Source of the DNA: Elusimicrobiota bacterium
GTDB taxonomy: Bacteria; Elusimicrobiota; UBA5214; JBBAAG01
Length of the DNA stretch: 64,000 nt
Reading direction: 5' to 3'
NCBI GenBank assembly: GCA_041658405.1
Contig: JBBAAG010000007.1
Location: forward strand, 9,668 to 73,667
The translations under genes and the position numbers were made by a program. The notes beneath the pieces are model-generated. The model saw only the letters and a list, made by a program, of their open reading frames with translations. It did no database searches and was not told where the DNA came from. Shown here piece by piece: positions 45,653-55,739 of the stretch. Every line of letters begins with the position of its first letter. Positions within the stretch are counted from its first letter, which is position 1.

Positions 45653-47773
45653 TTAAAACCCCAATTCTTGGTCTATTTCATCTTCTGCTGTTGTGCTCTG
45701 TAATAAGTCTGTATTTAATGAAAACATTTTTGGTTCCGTCCCGCGGAGGAAGGATTCAAGGTGCGCTTTTGGTGTATTTGGTAACGCGAGTAAGCCGGTC
45801 TTTGGGTCGACTTTCGCAAATACTATGCGGTCAGGTACCGTAAAGTTCTGGATCGGTTTATCTTTTAATACGTCTTTCATGAACTTTGTCCAAATCGGGC
45901 ATGCGAGCTCACCGCCTGTCATCCCTGAACCTAATGACCTGCAGTCGTCATAGCCCACCCAGATACCGCAGACAAGGTCCGGGGTGAATCCCACAAACCA
46001 TGCGTCAGTATAATTGTTTGTGGTGCCAGTTTTTCCCGCAGCGGGGCGTTCAATATAATGCGCTTTGTATCCTGTCCCGCGGTCAATCACGCCTTTCAGC
46101 ATGTTGCCTACAATAAAGGATGTTTGTGCGGATAAAACTTCAGTTTCCATAGGTACGTTTTCTTCAAGTACGCGTCCGTCGTGGGTTTCAACTTTTGTAA
46201 TACCGTACGGTTCCGCGCGGATACCGTGGTTGGCAATAACACCGAACGCGTTGGTTAGTTCAATCAGGGTTACTTCGTTGGTACCCAGTGCGATTGAAAG
46301 GTTTGCCTGTAGGTGGCTTTTTATCCCGAGTTTACGCGCTGCCTGTACAACTTTCTGCGGGCTAATCTGGCGTGTAAGTTTTACGGCACTGACATTCAAA
46401 GATTGTTCCAATGCTTTTCTCACGGTAATTTTGCCGTAATATTTTCGTCTGTAATTTTTAGGCGACCACGGTTTCTGTAAATCTTTTGGTAAATTTTCAA
46501 GTAACGGGTTGATTGGTTCATCAACAACAGTAGTGGTGTCTTGTATAACAGTCATATCTAATGGTTCCCAGTCATGGCCGTTGAATTTGTAGGTTGCCGC
46601 TGAATCGTCGATTGTATCCGCAGGGGTGATGCCGTTTTCTATCGCTGCAGTGAAGACAAATAGTTTAAATGCCGATCCTGCTTGTCGCCGTGCCTGTGTT
46701 GCGCGGTTAAACTGTGATTTTTTGAATGAACGCCCGCCGATCATCGCACGGATTTGGCCTGTCACAGGGTCAATTACTACTAGGCTGCCTTGTACAGGTA
46801 AAGTTCCGGTACCGTGAGTGACTTCATATTCTAAAAGTTTTTCTTCCATAACAGTTTCCGCAAGCATCTGTGCTTCAAGATTGAGAGTGGTATATACCTT
46901 TAAGCCGCCGCGGTTTATCATATCAGTACCGTACCGTTCATCAAGTTGCTGGCGGAGGTATTCAATAAAGTATGCGCCGATACCGCCTGTTTTACCGAGG
47001 TTGACTGTTTGAATGGGGTAAGCTTTGGAATCTTCCAGCATTTTTTTGTCTATCAAGTTCAGGGTTTTCATTCGGTAAAGAACGGTCTCCCGTCGTTTTG
47101 TTGCGCGGTCGACGCTGCTAAACGGTGAATAACTTCCCGGCCTGCGGATTAAGCCCGCAAGTAATGCGCATTCCGCAAGGTTTAATGATTGTACGGGTTT
47201 ACCAAAGTATGCACGTGAGGCGGATTCCACGCCGTAGGAGTTAGCGCCAAAGTATATTTGGTTAAGGTACATCTCAAGGATTTCTTGTTTTGTAAAAGCG
47301 ATTTCCAGCCGTATTGCAAGGAAAAGTTCTTTGATTTTACGTGTCATTGTGCGTTTGTGGGTAAGAAACATAACTTTTGCGAGTTGCTGTGTTATAGTTG
47401 ACCCTCCTTGGCCAACTCGTCCGGATATTATGTTTAAGACTGCTGACTTAATAATTCTTGAAAAATTTAAGCCCCAGTGTTTATAAAACAAATGGTCTTC
47501 TGTTGCAATAACTGCGTTTTGTAAATCTACAGGGATTTCGCTTAAAGGTACGTATACTCTGTGTTCAATGTATAACTCGCTGATAATTTTGTTGTTAACA
47601 TCATAAAACCGGGTTGTGAGGTTAGGGTTGTACTGTTGCATGTTTTCTATCGGAGGAAGTTCAGAGATTAAGTGCCGCAGAAATATGCCTGTTAGTATCA
47701 TCAATATCAGTATTGATGAATAGATGATACGCGCATATTTTGATGGCTTACTGCTCCTGCTGTTATTGTTCAT
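45653..47773 (-). CDS. Class A penicillin-binding protein (PBP1A-like)
   Basis: The 706-residue bifunctional peptidoglycan synthase has an N-terminal membrane helix (ARIIYSSILILMILTGIFL), a GT51 glycosyltransferase domain (ATEDHLFYKHWG; GQGGSTITQQLAK) and a transpeptidase domain with all three motifs: SAFK (catalytic Ser), SLN and KTGT. The terminal 40 residues are an acidic low-complexity tail. It is divergent from the yggS-murC cluster across a short promoter gap. Confidence 0.94.
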   Translation of the reverse strand: MNNNSRSSKPSKYARIIYSSILILMILTGIFLRHLISELPPIENMQQYNPNLTTRFYDVNNKIISELYIEHRVYVPLSEIPVDLQNAVIATEDHLFYKHWGLNFSRIIKSAVLNIISGRVGQGGSTITQQLAKVMFLTHKRTMTRKIKELFLAIRLEIAFTKQEILEMYLNQIYFGANSYGVESASRAYFGKPVQSLNLAECALLAGLIRRPGSYSPFSSVDRATKRRETVLYRMKTLNLIDKKMLEDSKAYPIQTVNLGKTGGIGAYFIEYLRQQLDERYGTDMINRGGLKVYTTLNLEAQMLAETVMEEKLLEYEVTHGTGTLPVQGSLVVIDPVTGQIRAMIGGRSFKKSQFNRATQARRQAGSAFKLFVFTAAIENGITPADTIDDSAATYKFNGHDWEPLDMTVIQDTTTVVDEPINPLLENLPKDLQKPWSPKNYRRKYYGKITVRKALEQSLNVSAVKLTRQISPQKVVQAARKLGIKSHLQANLSIALGTNEVTLIELTNAFGVIANHGIRAEPYGITKVETHDGRVLEENVPMETEVLSAQTSFIVGNMLKGVIDRGTGYKAHYIERPAAGKTGTTNNYTDAWFVGFTPDLVCGIWVGYDDCRSLGSGMTGGELACPIWTKFMKDVLKDKPIQNFTVPDRIVFAKVDPKTGLLALPNTPKAHLESFLRGTEPKMFSLNTDLLQSTTAEDEIDQELGF

Positions 47774-47827
47774 AAACAGTTATATTATCATATTATTGAA
47801 AAATAGTTTAGTAAAGAAAAATTGTTG

Positions 47828-47845
47828 TATAATAATTGTTTAATA
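47828..47845 (+). promoter_or_regulatory. -10 box directly before yggS; near-leaderless transcript
   Basis: TATAAT at 47828-47833 lies twelve bases before the ATG at 47846, so transcription would start about six bases before the start codon. There is no ribosome site. No well-spaced -35 hexamer is evident. Confidence 0.55.
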
Positions 47846-48559
47846 ATGAATAATATAAAGAATAATTTAAGAAATATTAATATACGTATTAATGCAGCAA
47901 CTGAAAAAGTTGGGCGTAAACCTGATACCGTTAAACTTGTCGTCGTAACTAAAACTGTGGGGATTGATGAAATTCAAGTAACCGCAGAGACGTGTCCTGA
48001 AATAAAATATTTTGCGGAAAACCGTGTAAAACAGGCGGTAGAACGTGTTGATGTATTGAATGATTACTTTGCCAAACAGGGTTTATCATGGCATTTTATA
48101 GGGCATCTTCAGACAAATAAGGTTAAATACGTGGTTGGACGGTTTGAGCTTATTCAGTCAGTGGATAGTGAACGGCTAATCCGCGCAATATCGGAACATG
48201 CAGTAAAAAAAGGTATCATCCAGAAGTGTTTGCTTGAACTTAAAATCTCTGAGGAAGAATCAAAGAATGGTTTGGATGAAAAGGGGTTAATTGAATTATT
48301 GCCTAAAATATCTGGTATCCCGGGGATTAGTATTCTTGGATTGATGACAATGGCACCGTTTTTTGATAACCCTGAAAACACAAGGACGTATTTTCAATAC
48401 GCAAAGGGTGTGTTTGATAGATTAAAAAATGTGTATACGCTTCAATTTCCGGGGTTTGATATTCTATCAATGGGTATGAGTAATGATTATACAGTGGCTG
48501 TGGAGGAAGGGTCTACTATGGTCCGTCTGGGGACCGCGGTTTATGGAGAAAAAAACTGA
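47846..48559 (+). CDS. yggS: YggS-family PLP homeostasis protein
   Basis: The 237-residue pyridoxal-phosphate binding TIM barrel matches YggS/PROSC: VKLVVVTKTV with the PLP lysine, WHFIGHLQTNKVKYV, LGLMTMAPF, DILSMGMSNDYTVAVEEGSTMVRLGTAVYG. It controls free PLP levels and is often linked to cell-division genes. ATG 47846 is preferred over the TTG at 47822, which lies within the promoter. Its stop overlaps the murC start (TGATG). Confidence 0.93.
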   Translation: MNNIKNNLRNINIRINAATEKVGRKPDTVKLVVVTKTVGIDEIQVTAETCPEIKYFAENRVKQAVERVDVLNDYFAKQGLSWHFIGHLQTNKVKYVVGRFELIQSVDSERLIRAISEHAVKKGIIQKCLLELKISEEESKNGLDEKGLIELLPKISGIPGISILGLMTMAPFFDNPENTRTYFQYAKGVFDRLKNVYTLQFPGFDILSMGMSNDYTVAVEEGSTMVRLGTAVYGEKN

Positions 48560-49932
48560 TGTTTGAAAAAATTAAACGTATCCATTTTGTCGGTATTGGC
48601 GGTGCTGGGATGTCAGGTATTGCTGAAGTGCTGCTTAATCTCGGGTATATCGTTACCGGGTCTGATATTAAGGACAGTACTGTTGTACAGAGGTTAAAGA
48701 AATGCGGGGCAAAAGTTCTTATCGGGCATAAAGGTTCAAACATCGGTGCTGCGCAGGTAGTGGTGGTTTCCACAGCGATTGACCGTTCAAATCCTGAAGT
48801 TTTGGCAGCGGAACGTTTAAAAGTGCCGGTGATACCAAGGATTGAAATGCTCGCGGAGATCGCGAGGTTAAAATATGCGGTTACAATAGCGGGGACACAC
48901 GGGAAAACGACAACAACGTCGATGATTGGGATGGTTCTTTCCGCTGCGGGGCTGGATCCTACTCTTGTGGTAGGAGGGCGTGTACGCGGGATTGATACCG
49001 GTGCGAAGCTTGGGCATGGGGAATATATTGTTGCTGAAGCTGATGAGAGCGACGGGTCATTTCTAAGGCTTAATCCTACTATAGCTATTGTTACGAATAT
49101 TGATGATGACCATCTGGATTACTATCATACGTTTACACGGTTAAAATCTTCATTTGTGGAATACCTGAATAATGTTCCGTTCTATGGATGCGATATTATC
49201 TGTACGGACAATGCGGTTGTACGGTCGGTAATACCAAAACTTCATCGCAAGGTTTATACTTACGGGCTTGAATCTCAGAAGTATTCCGTGGATTTCACAG
49301 CAGAAGATATTAGGTATACTACCCGCGGGGCGGAATATGTTGCGGTTTATAAAAACAAAAAAATTGGACGTGTGAGTTTGAACCTCATGGGTGCGCATAA
49401 CGTTACAAACAGTCTTGCTGCAGTGGCTACCGGTACAGTGCTTGACGTGAAGTTTAAGAAAATACAGTCTGCGCTTGAGGATTTTCGCGGGACAGAACGC
49501 AGGATGCAGTTTATGGGTGAACGTAAAGGCGTGACGTTTATTGATGATTACGGGCATCATCCTACGGAAGTACGCGCTACGGTCTCCGCGTTGAGCCAGT
49601 CTATGAAAAAAGGAAAACGGTTATTTGTAATTTTTCAACCCCACAGGTATTCACGGACACAGTTATTAGCGGAAAAGTTCGGGCCTGCGTTTAAGCAAGC
49701 CGGGTTTGTGGTATTGACCGATATTTATGCTGCGGGGGAAAAGCCGATCAAGGGTATTACATCAGATATTATTTATAAATCTTTGCAGAAAGCAAAAGTC
49801 GATACTCTTTATGTTCCGCTTGAGAGGGTTGTGATCGAAGTTGTTAAACTCGTGAGAGAAGGCGATGTGGTATTAACCCTTGGTGCGGGGGATATTTTTA
49901 AATATAACCATCTGATCCAGGCGGCATTATAA
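48559..49932 (+). CDS. murC: UDP-N-acetylmuramate--L-alanine ligase
   Basis: The 457-residue Mur ligase adds L-Ala to UDP-MurNAc. The N-terminal Rossmann motif is FVGIGGAGMSGIAEVLL, the ATP loop is GTHGKTTTTSMIG, and the C-terminal domain shows FIDDYGHHPTEVRAT and FQPHRYSRT, all diagnostic for MurC. It is followed by murB, ddl and ftsQ in the classical order. Confidence 0.96.
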   Translation: MFEKIKRIHFVGIGGAGMSGIAEVLLNLGYIVTGSDIKDSTVVQRLKKCGAKVLIGHKGSNIGAAQVVVVSTAIDRSNPEVLAAERLKVPVIPRIEMLAEIARLKYAVTIAGTHGKTTTTSMIGMVLSAAGLDPTLVVGGRVRGIDTGAKLGHGEYIVAEADESDGSFLRLNPTIAIVTNIDDDHLDYYHTFTRLKSSFVEYLNNVPFYGCDIICTDNAVVRSVIPKLHRKVYTYGLESQKYSVDFTAEDIRYTTRGAEYVAVYKNKKIGRVSLNLMGAHNVTNSLAAVATGTVLDVKFKKIQSALEDFRGTERRMQFMGERKGVTFIDDYGHHPTEVRATVSALSQSMKKGKRLFVIFQPHRYSRTQLLAEKFGPAFKQAGFVVLTDIYAAGEKPIKGITSDIIYKSLQKAKVDTLYVPLERVVIEVVKLVREGDVVLTLGAGDIFKYNHLIQAAL

Positions 49933-49957
49933 AAAATGGTAACCATTGGTAGTTAAT

Positions 49958-50869
49958 ATGAATTTTCGTGAAGAAATAGTTAAAATCAATGATTGCGTGA
50001 AGTTCGATGAACCGATGTCGAAACATACAACGTTTCGTATAGGCGGCCCGGCGGATGTATATATACAAATAAACTCCAGGGATGAATTGCGGACAGTGTG
50101 CAGTCTTTGCGATGAGCATAACGTTCCGGTATTAATTTTGGGTGCAGGGTCTAACCTTCTGGTATCCGATGCAGGAATTGAAGGGGTGGTTGTTAAGCTC
50201 AGCGGAGAGTTTAAACGTATATCTTATGACAAAACAAAAATTTATACCGGTGCGGCGGTGTATCTTCAGCTGTTAGTGCATCAGTTGATAGAACAAAGCC
50301 TTACAGGATTTGAGTTCATTGCAGGAATTCCCGGAACCGTTGGTGGCGCTGTGATAATGAATGCAGGGGTTAAGGATAGAAGTATTAGTGATGTTGTTGA
50401 AACTATAGAATATCAAACACCCGAGGGTGAATCTAAAACCGTTAAATCTGAGGAGGCAGGGTTTGGGTACCGGAAAAGCGGGTTTCCTAGGGGCGCGATT
50501 ATTACTACTGCAGTGTTTAAGTTGAAAAAAGGGAAGAAAGAGGATATTGAAACTAAAGTACATGAAATTATTTCTTCGCGGATGGATAAGCAGCCATGGC
50601 AGGCGCATAATGCAGGGAGTATATTCAAAAACCCGGAGAATGATTATGCCGGAAGGATTATAGAAAAATTGGGATACAAAGGTAAATGTTTTGGCGGGGC
50701 GGGTGTATCAGAAAAACATGCGAATTTTATTGTTAATAAAGGAAATGCATCAGCGATGGATGTAAGGAAGTTGATACGCGAAATTCAGACAAAAGCTAAG
50801 GATGAGTTAGGTATATTACTGGAACTTGAGATCAAAATTGTAGGAAGGGATATCGAAGTTGAAAATTAA
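49958..50869 (+). CDS. murB: UDP-N-acetylenolpyruvoylglucosamine reductase
   Basis: The 303-residue flavoenzyme reduces UDP-GlcNAc-enolpyruvate to UDP-MurNAc. Motifs are TTFRIGGPADVYI, LGAGSNLLVSDAGI, GFEFIAGIPGTVGGAV, GYRKSGFP and GSIFKNPENDYAGRIIE with the catalytic Ser. ATG 49958 gives the normal N-terminus (MNFREEIVKIND); a TTG at 49946 is less likely. The stop overlaps the ddl start region. Confidence 0.95.
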   Translation: MNFREEIVKINDCVKFDEPMSKHTTFRIGGPADVYIQINSRDELRTVCSLCDEHNVPVLILGAGSNLLVSDAGIEGVVVKLSGEFKRISYDKTKIYTGAAVYLQLLVHQLIEQSLTGFEFIAGIPGTVGGAVIMNAGVKDRSISDVVETIEYQTPEGESKTVKSEEAGFGYRKSGFPRGAIITTAVFKLKKGKKEDIETKVHEIISSRMDKQPWQAHNAGSIFKNPENDYAGRIIEKLGYKGKCFGGAGVSEKHANFIVNKGNASAMDVRKLIREIQTKAKDELGILLELEIKIVGRDIEVEN

Positions 50870-51794
50870 TACCGGTAAAAACAAGGTCGGGAAGATTGGT
50901 GTGCTTTATGGAGGATGGTCAACGGAACGAGAGGTGTCGCTGGTATCCGGGAAAGCTGTCTTCACAGCAGTAAAAGAGTTGGGGTATAACGCTGAACTTA
51001 TAGATTTTCGTCGTGATTGGTGGAAAACCAGGCTGGATTTATCAAAGTACGGGTTTATATTCAATATTTTGCATGGAACCAATGGCGAGGATGGAAAACT
51101 TCAGGGATTACTTGATCTTCTCGGGGTAAAGTATTCCGGATGCGGTGCGTTAGCGTCTGCACTTGCGATGGATAAAGTTAAGGCAAAACAGGTTTTTGTC
51201 TCACAGGGGATTCCTACTCCGGAGTATCAGGTGATATGCTGTACAGGACGTTCAAACAAAGTTGAAGTATTGCCTTTTCCTGTAGTTGTAAAACCTGTGA
51301 GTGAAGGTTCAGCTGTTGGAATTAGTGTCGTAAAAAAACGTAAGGATTTCAATGCCGCTGTTTTAGCAGCTGCAAAGTATAACGGGGAAGCGTTGGTTGA
51401 GAAGTATATTCCCGGGTATGAACTGACGGTTGGGATAGTTGGAGATAAAGTTTTGCCGGTAGTTGAAATATTACCGAAAAATGAGTTCTATGATTATGAA
51501 TCAAAATATGCGGTCGGCGGGTCAAGGCATGTAGTCCCCGCAAAGATTCCTCATGGTGCTACGGTTGAGGTTCAGCGTATCGCGTATGCCGCGCATAAAG
51601 CGCTTGGGTGTGAAGTAGTAAGCCGTGTTGATGTGCGGTTGACACCTTCACTAAAACCTTATGTTCTTGAGGTGAACACAATTCCCGGGATGACACCCAC
51701 ATCGTTATTGCCGGATGCCGCGCGTGCGGCAGGGTTCGGGTTTAATAACTTAGTGGATACAATTATTAAGTTGTCACTGGATAAGTATAGATAA
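50859..51794 (+). CDS. ddl: D-alanine--D-alanine ligase
   Basis: The 311-residue ATP-grasp enzyme makes D-Ala-D-Ala for peptidoglycan. Motifs are LYGGWSTEREVSLVSG, LHGTNGEDGKLQGLLDLLG, VVKPVSEGSAVGISVV, EKYIPGYELTVGI and EVNTIPGMTPTSLLP. The start is TTG 50859, ten bases inside the end of murB, with GGAAGGG upstream. Confidence 0.95.
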   Translation: MKINTGKNKVGKIGVLYGGWSTEREVSLVSGKAVFTAVKELGYNAELIDFRRDWWKTRLDLSKYGFIFNILHGTNGEDGKLQGLLDLLGVKYSGCGALASALAMDKVKAKQVFVSQGIPTPEYQVICCTGRSNKVEVLPFPVVVKPVSEGSAVGISVVKKRKDFNAAVLAAAKYNGEALVEKYIPGYELTVGIVGDKVLPVVEILPKNEFYDYESKYAVGGSRHVVPAKIPHGATVEVQRIAYAAHKALGCEVVSRVDVRLTPSLKPYVLEVNTIPGMTPTSLLPDAARAAGFGFNNLVDTIIKLSLDKYR

Positions 51795-51822
51795 AATATT
51801 TTTGGGGTAGGGATATGTAAAA

Positions 51823-52665
51823 GTGTTTAGAAAAAAAAGAAGGAATTATCTTAAATCTCATAATTTAACAAAGAAACGTAATTACCGTATACCTTTTAAT
51901 CAAAGGGTGAAATCGCGTCAAACGAAGTACACGGCAAGGAAAATGTTTACTTTAGCACTGGTTTTTACGGGGATAGTTTTGGTGGTGTACGGTATAGTGA
52001 GTGGATTGAATTATTTAACAACGTCTAAGATTTTTAGAATAACTAAGTGGGAGATCAGCGGTGAGGGTATAACGCAAAGTATTAGAAATGGGATTGTGAA
52101 GGAGCTGAGATTGATAAACTTGCAGGTTGATAATAATATCTTCAAGTACCCATATAAAAATGTTGAACGGCAAATACTTGCTGGATGTTCAATGGTTGAG
52201 AAGGTTAAGATTGTTAGTTATTTACCTGAAAAAGTCGTTATCAACGCTATACCGCGCGTACCGCTGGCGTGGTTTGATTATAAGGGCAGTATTAAGGCTG
52301 TTGATACATATGCAAAGGTGTTTGATGCGGAGAATATTGAAGGGTTACCGAAGATTGTTAGTATAACAGGCCTGCATAAGACAGTGGGTTATCTGACACT
52401 ACTAAAGGCATCGTATCCCGGGCTCTATAAAAACATTGTTACTATCGGCTGTGACAATAATGAATGGATAAAATTTGTTATTCCCGGGAATCTGGAAATA
52501 TACTGGGGTGAGTTTGATAAAAGAAAAGATAATAACGGTATAATCGCGGGTAAAGTTGCGGCGTTAAATGCCGTAACTGCTGAGGTGGGGAATAAGAAGG
52601 ATAGTAATTCTCGTTTACTGATTGATTGCAGGTATTACCCTGCAGGCGGGATTGTGGTGAAGTAG
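51823..52665 (+). CDS. ftsQ: Cell-division protein FtsQ
   Basis: The 280-residue bitopic protein has a very basic cytoplasmic N-tail (residues 1-45), one membrane helix (FTLALVFTGIVLVVYGIVSGL), a POTRA domain (FRITKWEISGEGIT; VEKVKIVSYLPEKVVINAIPR) and the FtsQ beta domain ending LIDCRYYPAGGIVVK. The start is GTG 51823. Usually ftsA and ftsZ follow; here a glycosyltransferase cluster follows instead. Confidence 0.88.
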   Translation: MFRKKRRNYLKSHNLTKKRNYRIPFNQRVKSRQTKYTARKMFTLALVFTGIVLVVYGIVSGLNYLTTSKIFRITKWEISGEGITQSIRNGIVKELRLINLQVDNNIFKYPYKNVERQILAGCSMVEKVKIVSYLPEKVVINAIPRVPLAWFDYKGSIKAVDTYAKVFDAENIEGLPKIVSITGLHKTVGYLTLLKASYPGLYKNIVTIGCDNNEWIKFVIPGNLEIYWGEFDKRKDNNGIIAGKVAALNAVTAEVGNKKDSNSRLLIDCRYYPAGGIVVK

Positions 52666-52671
52666 TAGGAT

Positions 52672-53913
52672 ATGGGGTCAATAATATATATGAGTAATTT
52701 AGTGGAAGATAGAAAAGTTTGGTTAGAAAAGTACGGGCTTGCTGTTATTATAGCAGTTGCGCTGGTGATACGCTTGGTGTTTATTTTGGCCTATCAAAAA
52801 CCAATGGAGCCGGATGCTGAACATTATTTTAGTCTTGCAAATAGTATGTTAAACGGGACGGGTATGGGCGGTAATATTACGCGCCCGCCGGTGTATGTGT
52901 TTTTTCTCGCTGCAGTACTGTTTTTGTTTGGGAAAAATGTTATTGCTGTAAAGGTTGTGCAGGTAATGGTCAGTGTTATGGCGGTATTTCTTACATACCT
53001 TATTGCGCAGAAGTTGAGTAAGGATAGATGGCTGAAATTAATTGCTGCAGGGATTGTTGCTCTGGACCCGTATATCATATTTTACACAGGTGAGTTATTA
53101 ACGGAAACGTTGTTTATAACATTATTGATGCTCACGCTATATTTGTTATGTAGTTTTACTGTTAGTGAACGTCAGCGTGTGAGGGATGCTGTGGTTATCG
53201 GGTTAGTTATTGGTATAACAATGATGACACGGCCGGTAATTCTTGGGTTTATCATATTTGTCGTTGGGATTGGGTATGTATTGAAAATATATTCTTTACA
53301 CAGGTTAGGAGTTTTTGGTGTACTATTTCTGGTGTTACTATTGACATTAATGCCATATGCATTACGGAATTATAAACTTACCGGCAAAATGTTGTTTACC
53401 AATATTCAAGCTGGATGGACGATGTATGAAGGATTGGATCCTGACTTCCAGGATTGGGATAAGCATACTGCTTGGCAGGTGGCAATGAGGGTTGAGTCAA
53501 AAGATATGGATACCTTAGCGAATGACAAGTTTTTCCGGAATAAGTCTTTGAGGTATATTAAAGAGCATCCCGGAGAATTTTTGGTGCTGTGTCTCCGTAA
53601 ACTTTATAAGTATTGGAGATTATACCCGTACTATCCGCAGTCACAGTTGTATAAATTTATAGGTTATGTGTTCACTTTGCCATTGTATGTTTTAGCGGTT
53701 ATAGGCGCGTATTATTTCTTTAAAGAACAAAAACGCGGGTTTTTTGTATTGTCATCATTAGTAGTTTATTATTGTTTAACAGCAATACTGTTCTGGACGC
53801 AAATACGTTACCGTGTACCGTTGCAGCCAGTGTTATCCATATTTGCCGCAGCGGGAATTGTTGGTGTTGCTGGGAAGTTAAGTAATAAAAATGCGGGTAC
53901 AGGAAATATATAA
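52672..53913 (+). CDS. GT-C membrane glycosyltransferase (ArnT/GT39-like)
   Basis: The 413-residue polytopic protein has about ten helices. The first periplasmic loop has the acidic motif EPDAEHYFSLANSMLNGTG followed by RPPVYVFFLA, as in lipid-phosphate-sugar dependent transferases of the GT39/GT83 group. ATG 52672 or ATG 52690 may be the start; neither has a clear ribosome site. It is the first gene of a four-gene sugar cluster and ends next to the GT4 gene (TAAATG). Confidence 0.82.
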   Translation: MGSIIYMSNLVEDRKVWLEKYGLAVIIAVALVIRLVFILAYQKPMEPDAEHYFSLANSMLNGTGMGGNITRPPVYVFFLAAVLFLFGKNVIAVKVVQVMVSVMAVFLTYLIAQKLSKDRWLKLIAAGIVALDPYIIFYTGELLTETLFITLLMLTLYLLCSFTVSERQRVRDAVVIGLVIGITMMTRPVILGFIIFVVGIGYVLKIYSLHRLGVFGVLFLVLLLTLMPYALRNYKLTGKMLFTNIQAGWTMYEGLDPDFQDWDKHTAWQVAMRVESKDMDTLANDKFFRNKSLRYIKEHPGEFLVLCLRKLYKYWRLYPYYPQSQLYKFIGYVFTLPLYVLAVIGAYYFFKEQKRGFFVLSSLVVYYCLTAILFWTQIRYRVPLQPVLSIFAAAGIVGVAGKLSNKNAGTGNI

Positions 53914-54996
53914 ATGATGTTACCACGGGTTTTTCATTTAATTACTAGTTTGAAAGTCGGGGGGACTGAACGTTTTGTTCAATCAGTAATTAATGGGTTA
54001 AAAGATAAGTATGAGTTCTCAGTCGGGTATATAAAAGAGCGCGGGTTAGTGGCAGATGAACTTGAGAACGCGGGTATACGGATAATACATCTGCCGGGGT
54101 TAAACGCTATCTACAAACATTTAAAAGAAAATAAGTATGAGGTTATGCATACCCATCTTTACCGCGCAAATATTTATGGCCGTATTGCCGGTAAACTTGT
54201 GGGTGTGCCTATCATAATATCAAGCCAGAGGGCGATTGATGCATGGAAGAAATGGTACCACGTGTTTCTAGACTGTTTTACATCCCAATGGTGTAAACGG
54301 GTGGTAGCTAATTCAGAAGCCACAAAACTGTTGTTATCTTCAAGGGAACGTATAAGTGACAAAAAAGTAGTGGTGGTACATAATGGTATTGATTTGAATT
54401 ATTATAATAACAAAAACGGTGATACTGTAAAAACGGGTATCACGCCGGGAAATAAGGTTGTTCTCTGTGTTCTCAGGTTGCATAAAGAAAAAGGTGCGGA
54501 TTTATTGCCTAAGATATTTAAGGGAATCACTGCGGTGCATCCTGATACAAAGTTTGTTGTGGTTGGGGATGGCCCGGAAGTGGTTAAGATAAAAGCAGAA
54601 ATTAAATTATTGGGGATCGGTGAAAACGTTGTCTTTGCAGGTGAACAAAAGGATGTGCGTCCATATTACTCCATAGCAGATATTTTGTTGTTGCCTTCAC
54701 GTGAAGAAAGTTTTCCACAGGTTGTGCTTGAAGCGTTTGCGTATAGTGTCCCAGTGATCGCGTCAGATGTTGGCGGAGTTAAGGAAATTGTGAAAGATGG
54801 GGTTAATGGGTATACGGTTGAACCGGGAAACATAACGGTATTGGTTGAGAAGACTGTACAGTTGTTAACCGATGATAAGGTTCGTGAAAAAATGGCGGGG
54901 AATGCTCTGGGTGATGTAAAACAGTTTGATATAAAATTAATGTGGCAAAAAATTGATAATATATATTCTGAGTTGATAAATAAAGTGGAATTATAA
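53914..54996 (+). CDS. GT4-family glycosyltransferase
   Basis: The 360-residue enzyme has the GT-B fold of GT4: an N-terminal KVGGTERFVQSVI sugar-acceptor loop and a C-terminal nucleotide-sugar domain with VVGDGPEVVKI, VVFAGEQKDVRPYYSIAD and PSREESFPQVVLEAFAYSVPVIASDVGG. The substrate cannot be told. It starts directly after the stop of the GT-C gene. Confidence 0.93.
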   Translation: MMLPRVFHLITSLKVGGTERFVQSVINGLKDKYEFSVGYIKERGLVADELENAGIRIIHLPGLNAIYKHLKENKYEVMHTHLYRANIYGRIAGKLVGVPIIISSQRAIDAWKKWYHVFLDCFTSQWCKRVVANSEATKLLLSSRERISDKKVVVVHNGIDLNYYNNKNGDTVKTGITPGNKVVLCVLRLHKEKGADLLPKIFKGITAVHPDTKFVVVGDGPEVVKIKAEIKLLGIGENVVFAGEQKDVRPYYSIADILLLPSREESFPQVVLEAFAYSVPVIASDVGGVKEIVKDGVNGYTVEPGNITVLVEKTVQLLTDDKVREKMAGNALGDVKQFDIKLMWQKIDNIYSELINKVEL

Positions 54997-55011
54997 GGAG
55001 TGAATAGTGTT

Positions 55012-55713
55012 GTGGGTTCAAAGATATTATCGATAATCATACCGGCATACAATGAAGAAAATACGATTGCGCAAACGCTGAAGAAGGTTTTGGAAGTTGA
55101 CCTCAAGGAATTGAGTGTTGAAAAAGAAATTATTGTAGTCGATGACGGGTCGAAGGATAATACTTATGGAATTATTAAGGATATACCGGGTATTAAAGTT
55201 GTTAAGAAAGAAAATAACGGGGGTAAAGGTACAGCGATTGTTGAGGGGTTAAGGAACGTTACAGGTGAAATTGTTCTTATACAGGACGCTGATCTTGAAT
55301 ATGATCCCGGGGATTATCCGGCATTAATTACACCTATACTTGATGGGAAAGCGGATATTGTTTATGGGTCAAGGTTTATGAGTAAAAAACGGCCGGAGAA
55401 TATGAAACTAAAGTTTTATCTTGGCAACCGAGTTCTCGCGGGGTTAACAAATTTATTGTACGGTAGCGCAATAACGGATGAAGCAACTTGTTACAAAGTC
55501 TTCCGTACGAAACTGCTTAAACAATTGAAGTTGGAATGCCGGCAATTTGAGTTCTGCCCGGAAGTTACTGCCAAACTATTAAAAAAAGGGTATAAAATAC
55601 ACGAAGTTCCTGTTACCTATTTTGGGCGTAGCGTAGAGGAAGGGAAGAAAATTGGGTGGAAAGACGGTGTACAGGCGGTACAGACACTGTTGAAGTACAG
55701 GTTTAAGGATTAG
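55012..55713 (+). CDS. GT2-family glycosyltransferase (DPM1-like)
   Basis: The 233-residue enzyme has the GT-A fold: IIPAYNEENTIAQTL, VVDDGSKDNTY, NNGGKGTAIVEGL and the metal site IQDADLEYDP, then YGSRFM. It resembles polyprenyl-phosphate mannose or glucose synthases, which would supply the lipid-linked sugar for the GT-C enzyme two genes upstream. GTG 55012 is chosen because AAGGAG (54995-55000) lies 11 bases before it; a start at 55000 would overlap that site. Confidence 0.92.
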   Translation: MGSKILSIIIPAYNEENTIAQTLKKVLEVDLKELSVEKEIIVVDDGSKDNTYGIIKDIPGIKVVKKENNGGKGTAIVEGLRNVTGEIVLIQDADLEYDPGDYPALITPILDGKADIVYGSRFMSKKRPENMKLKFYLGNRVLAGLTNLLYGSAITDEATCYKVFRTKLLKQLKLECRQFEFCPEVTAKLLKKGYKIHEVPVTYFGRSVEEGKKIGWKDGVQAVQTLLKYRFKD

Positions 55714-55739
55714 GTGTAAAAGAATACGGAGTAGATATT